A DNA stretch of 64,000 nt from Adineta steineri (taxonomy: Eukaryota > Rotifera > Eurotatoria > Adinetida > Adinetidae): positions 207,019 to 271,018 of the forward strand of contig CAJNOI010000079.1 of the NCBI GenBank assembly GCA_905250115.1. The letters are read 5' to 3'. Below the pieces are notes generated by a model. It ran no database searches. It was not told where the DNA came from and saw only the letters and a program-made list of their open reading frames with translations. This document shows positions 61,332 through 64,000 of this stretch, one piece after another. The position numbers and the translations under genes are program-made. Position 1 is the stretch's first letter. Each line of letters opens with the position of its first letter.

Positions 61332-62266
61332 ATAATATAATCGAGAAAAAAATGTGTTTTTTTTTGTATGTTGGTCTTTCGAATAAGTTGACCGAGATGA
61401 AGAGTATGAAAAATTACTTTTTCGCTAGACCTATACAATAAGTAACGCTCGTCCGGTGACTAGCTTAGCTCTTTCTCATAGAAATGCATCCCCTTCACAT
61501 TTACTGGCAAAACAATTGAAAACAGTGCTCTCCTTTGTTGTTCATGGCTCTTAGCACATACTCGCATCCTACTCAGTGATAAACATAGATCAAAACATAT
61601 TTAAGCTGCCGGCACCCGTGGCTTCTCGAAATAGCCTTTAACGAATAAGTGAAGTGTTAGTAGTTTTATACGCAAGAGTTGCCAGCAAGCAAGGAAACAT
61701 TCGAATACCCTTAAAAATCCATTACTCAAAAACTCGATTTCTATCAGTCCACGTCACTTCTTCCAATTGATACCTCGCTCCTTCAGTCGCTTGAAAAAAT
61801 GAGGCACACACATGATGCCTCCGCATCGAAATACCTCTAGAAATGTCTTTTCCAGAAAATTAGTTTTCGATGTTTTTTTTTGACCCTGCAGACATACAAG
61901 CAAGCAAGCAATCAGACAATTTATGTTTACTGGACTCCCCAGGGCAAAGACAACGGCAATGTAAACGGCTTTAAATGTGGCAAACCGGTAAAATACGGCG
62001 AAAAACGGTCCTAAAACGTCGATCCAGAAATGTATAGAAATAAGGGGGAAAACGACGGCCGATTTCTAGTGAAAAAACGGCCCGTATTCTGGGTTGACGG
62101 ATTACGGTGAAATACGAGTAAAAATAAAGCAGTAAACGCTGTTTTAGGCCGTCTAAGATGTCGTTTCCGATGTTCGGAATGATCGTCCTGGGTCTTCTCT
62201 ACGAGAAAGAGAATATGTATATGTGCATACACATCTTCCTCAAATAGAATTGTTTTTAGATACAAA
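61332..62266. other. Compositionally distinct gene-free block
   Basis: From about 61440 to 62200 the GC content is visibly higher than elsewhere in the window. It contains CAAGCAAGCAAGCAA (near 61899) and several ACGGCGAAAAACGG-like words (61994-62110). Frames through it are not convincing. It may be an inserted repeat of unknown type. Confidence 0.4.
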
Positions 62267-62529
62267 ATGTCGGACAAAATACAATTTTTAGCAGAAGTTG
62301 TTCAAACGCATTTTAATGTAAGAATAATGTTCTAAATTATTTTTAAAAACAAATTTTCTTTTAGGTAACGGAGTTACACGATTTGAAAGAAACGATTGTA
62401 GCACGTTTGAATCGATTCGAGGAAATTGAAGCTCAAGGATCAATAATCGACATGGTTGAAAAACAATCTGAAGCTGCTGTAAAAAAGAGCAAACTCATCG
62501 ATGATATATTACAATTTCTTGACGAATAA
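62267..62529 (+). CDS. Small coiled-coil protein, 71 aa, unrecognised
   Basis: Two exons (62267-62317 and 62365-62529) with a 47-nt GT-AG intron in phase 0. The protein is entirely helical and amphipathic (IQFLAEVVQTHFNVTELHDL, then VARLNRFEEIEAQGSIIDMV) and ends KLIDDILQFLDE. It has the size and heptad pattern of small subunits of complexes such as BLOC-1/BORC or kinetochore factors, but I cannot assign a family. The clean splice, normal start and even codon use make it a credible gene. Confidence 0.7.
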
Positions 62530-63601
62530 TGTTATTAGTCCTTGTAATCGTTCTCTTTTAGTTTTCTATTATGTTATTTCTTCTTTGTAACCATTATCTT
62601 AGTTTTATAAAGTACATAGGGACTATTATGAACAAACTTTTTTTAATTTCACTTTAAAGTTTAACAATACATATCCTTTTTTTTTGGTTTATACTTCGAC
62701 ATACATCAATATATAGTGCATAATATGTATTTTTCAAAAATATTCTTTTTAATAATACCAAACGATCTAGCAAAGCATATCCAGTTAGGACATGGCGAAA
62801 TAACAAAAAGATGAGTTTGTTATTTATGTGGAAAGTATTGTTTCTTTCTAGTCTTAATTTATTTTCTCGCAGTTTTATCTACAGTGAAAGCAAAAAATTG
62901 AACTTTAAAAGAAGAGATTGTATATCAATTATAGTTTCTTCAGTTGCATTTGATAGTATATTTTGATTGTTAATATAAAGTTAATAATGATTTGACAAAA
63001 AAACAAATATTATCAAAAATTTCGCATTAAAATATAGGTTGAAGTAGGATGAAATAAAATAGAATCATCGAATGAAAGATCATCTATCTATTTATCAAAA
63101 ATTCAATATTTTTTGAAAAACTTTTTATAAGAAATAACAGTACTTTTATCATTACTTTTGGATAATCGTTGGTAGATACTGGTTCCGATCATAATCATAA
63201 TTTAGAATAATAGAAATGTATAGATAGATATGTAATAGATGAAGAAATAATTTCATAAAAATTTAATTTTCGACAATGTAATAGATTTATATAATTTGGA
63301 AAATGTCGATGTATGAAAATAAATATATTCTATTTTAAAACATAAGAATTTTTTATAATTTATATATGACATAACAAATCTCTTGTTTAACAAGATGATA
63401 ATACGCTAACTGAGGTCACACTTAAGAAATTCTGAAAATATTAATTCTATTGAACAGTTCATTTTGAATTAGTCTAGTCCGTTTGTTACATTCTTTATTG
63501 AATAACATGACGGCGTCGAATATTTATTCCTTATTATTCTTATAGACAATACTGAGAGAATATAAATATATGGTCATAGGAATAAATTGTATTAATTCGA
63601 T
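62530..63601. other. Intergenic with one dispersed-repeat copy
   Basis: AT-rich. At about 62995-63062 (minus orientation) lies a copy of the dispersed repeat also found at 33.4 and 52.7 kb, sharing TTCATCCTACTTCAACCTAT and AATGCGAAATTTTTGATAAT on the minus strand. Otherwise nothing recognised; it should hold the promoter of the F-box gene. Confidence 0.45.
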
Positions 63602-64000
63602 ATGAAGAATTATCTCAATATTTTGGATATACCTGATGAAATCTTATTTCTTATTTTCCAAAGATTGAATGCAGTTGAAGTTTTTTCTTCACTTGAAGAT
63701 GTTAATCAACGATTTCATCGATTAGCATTTGATCCTCTTCTCATTCGCAATCTTAATATGACAACAATAACGAACATCAATTCATTCTACGATCAAAATT
63801 CTTTAATGGATTCAAAAGTTCTTTCAAGAATTTATAAAAATATCTTACCTCAAATTCATTCACAAGTACATAAACTCACTGTTGAACAAGATTTAATGAA
63901 AGAAATTCTTCATGCTGGTACTTATCCTCAACTTTATTCTTTATCATTGATTAATTGTGAAGGAGAAATACTTTATCAATATTTATCAGGTATAGAATTT
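63602..64000 (+). CDS. F-box protein, 5' part, cut by the window end
   Basis: From the ATG at 63602 the frame is open to the edge. Residues 8-45 form an F-box (LDIPDEILFLIFQRLNAVEV, then VNQRFHRLAFDP), followed by leucine-rich sequence (VHKLTVEQDLMKEILHAG, LYSLSLINCEGE) of the kind seen in F-box/LRR proteins. F-box proteins recruit substrates to SCF ubiquitin ligases. TCAG|GTATAG at 63989-63990 may be the first exon's donor; if so the exon ends at 63989 and the rest lies beyond the window. Many such genes are lineage-specific, so the substrate is unknown. Confidence 0.8.
   Translation, partial: MKNYLNILDIPDEILFLIFQRLNAVEVFSSLEDVNQRFHRLAFDPLLIRNLNMTTITNINSFYDQNSLMDSKVLSRIYKNILPQIHSQVHKLTVEQDLMKEILHAGTYPQLYSLSLINCEGEILYQYLSGIEF

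Overview
The window looks like nuclear DNA of a small metazoan, most likely a bdelloid rotifer. It is AT-rich, and most genes are cut by many 45-65 nt GT-AG introns. Typical animal genes are present (ADCY9-type adenylate cyclase, HAT1, RFX, B9D1, class II DYRK, GULO). There are also large LDLa/EGF-type receptors, an F-box gene and several copies of degenerate (TGTGGG)n, the telomere repeat reported for bdelloids. The species assignment is inference. Coding models below were built by hand from reading frame plus splice sites; where exon phases close exactly I say so. Layout, left to right. 1-3.4 kb holds no supportable gene, only a diverged 93-bp tandem pair and weak open frames. 3.4-7.1 kb is repeat-rich (a 442-bp inverted-repeat element, telomere-like arrays, a 16-bp minisatellite) around a small RING/TRAF-zinc-finger gene. 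7.2-9.9 kb is a single-exon 896-aa protein with an alpha/beta-hydrolase-like half and an exostosin (GT47) half. 10-15.7 kb has a SnoaL/DUF4440-like gene, a MITE-like element, a lone exon-like frame and three copies of a block with paired TGATTGAC boxes. 15.7-22.2 kb carries ADCY9 (7 exons, minus), a NOL11-C-terminus-like gene (minus) and, head to head with it, HAT1 (9 exons, plus). 22.5-24.65 kb is a hAT transposon with a spliced transposase and a recognisable right end. A 10-N assembly gap lies at 25551-25560. 25.7-31.3 kb is a LDLa/EGF/7TM receptor gene with a frame break at an A10 run. 32.2-33.1 kb is an ARF-family pseudogene. 34.6-38.5 kb is a 17-exon gene joining two WRKY19-type zinc fingers, a B-box-like finger, a coiled coil and eight leucine-rich repeats, one repeat per exon. 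39.2-47.5 kb is a run of minus-strand genes: RFX (10 exons), GULO-like oxidase (3 exons), an unknown short gene, and B9D1 (6 exons). 47.9-51.7 kb is a DYRK kinase (11 exons, plus), head to head with B9D1. 52.2-56.8 kb is a LCCL/C-type-lectin-like/EGF single-pass receptor, overlapping tail to tail with an unknown minus-strand gene (56.8-57.9 kb). 58-64 kb is mostly gene-poor, with a 71-aa coiled-coil gene and, at the right edge, the 5' part of an F-box gene. Working together: RFX factors are the standard activators of ciliary genes. B9D1 is a transition-zone protein, and class II DYRKs have been linked to cilia, so 39-52 kb is a plausible though unproven ciliary neighbourhood. The most unusual items are the zinc-finger/B-box/LRR gene with its tandemly amplified one-repeat-per-exon array, the hydrolase-exostosin fusion, and the dispersed families of telomere-like and PBX-type-box repeats.
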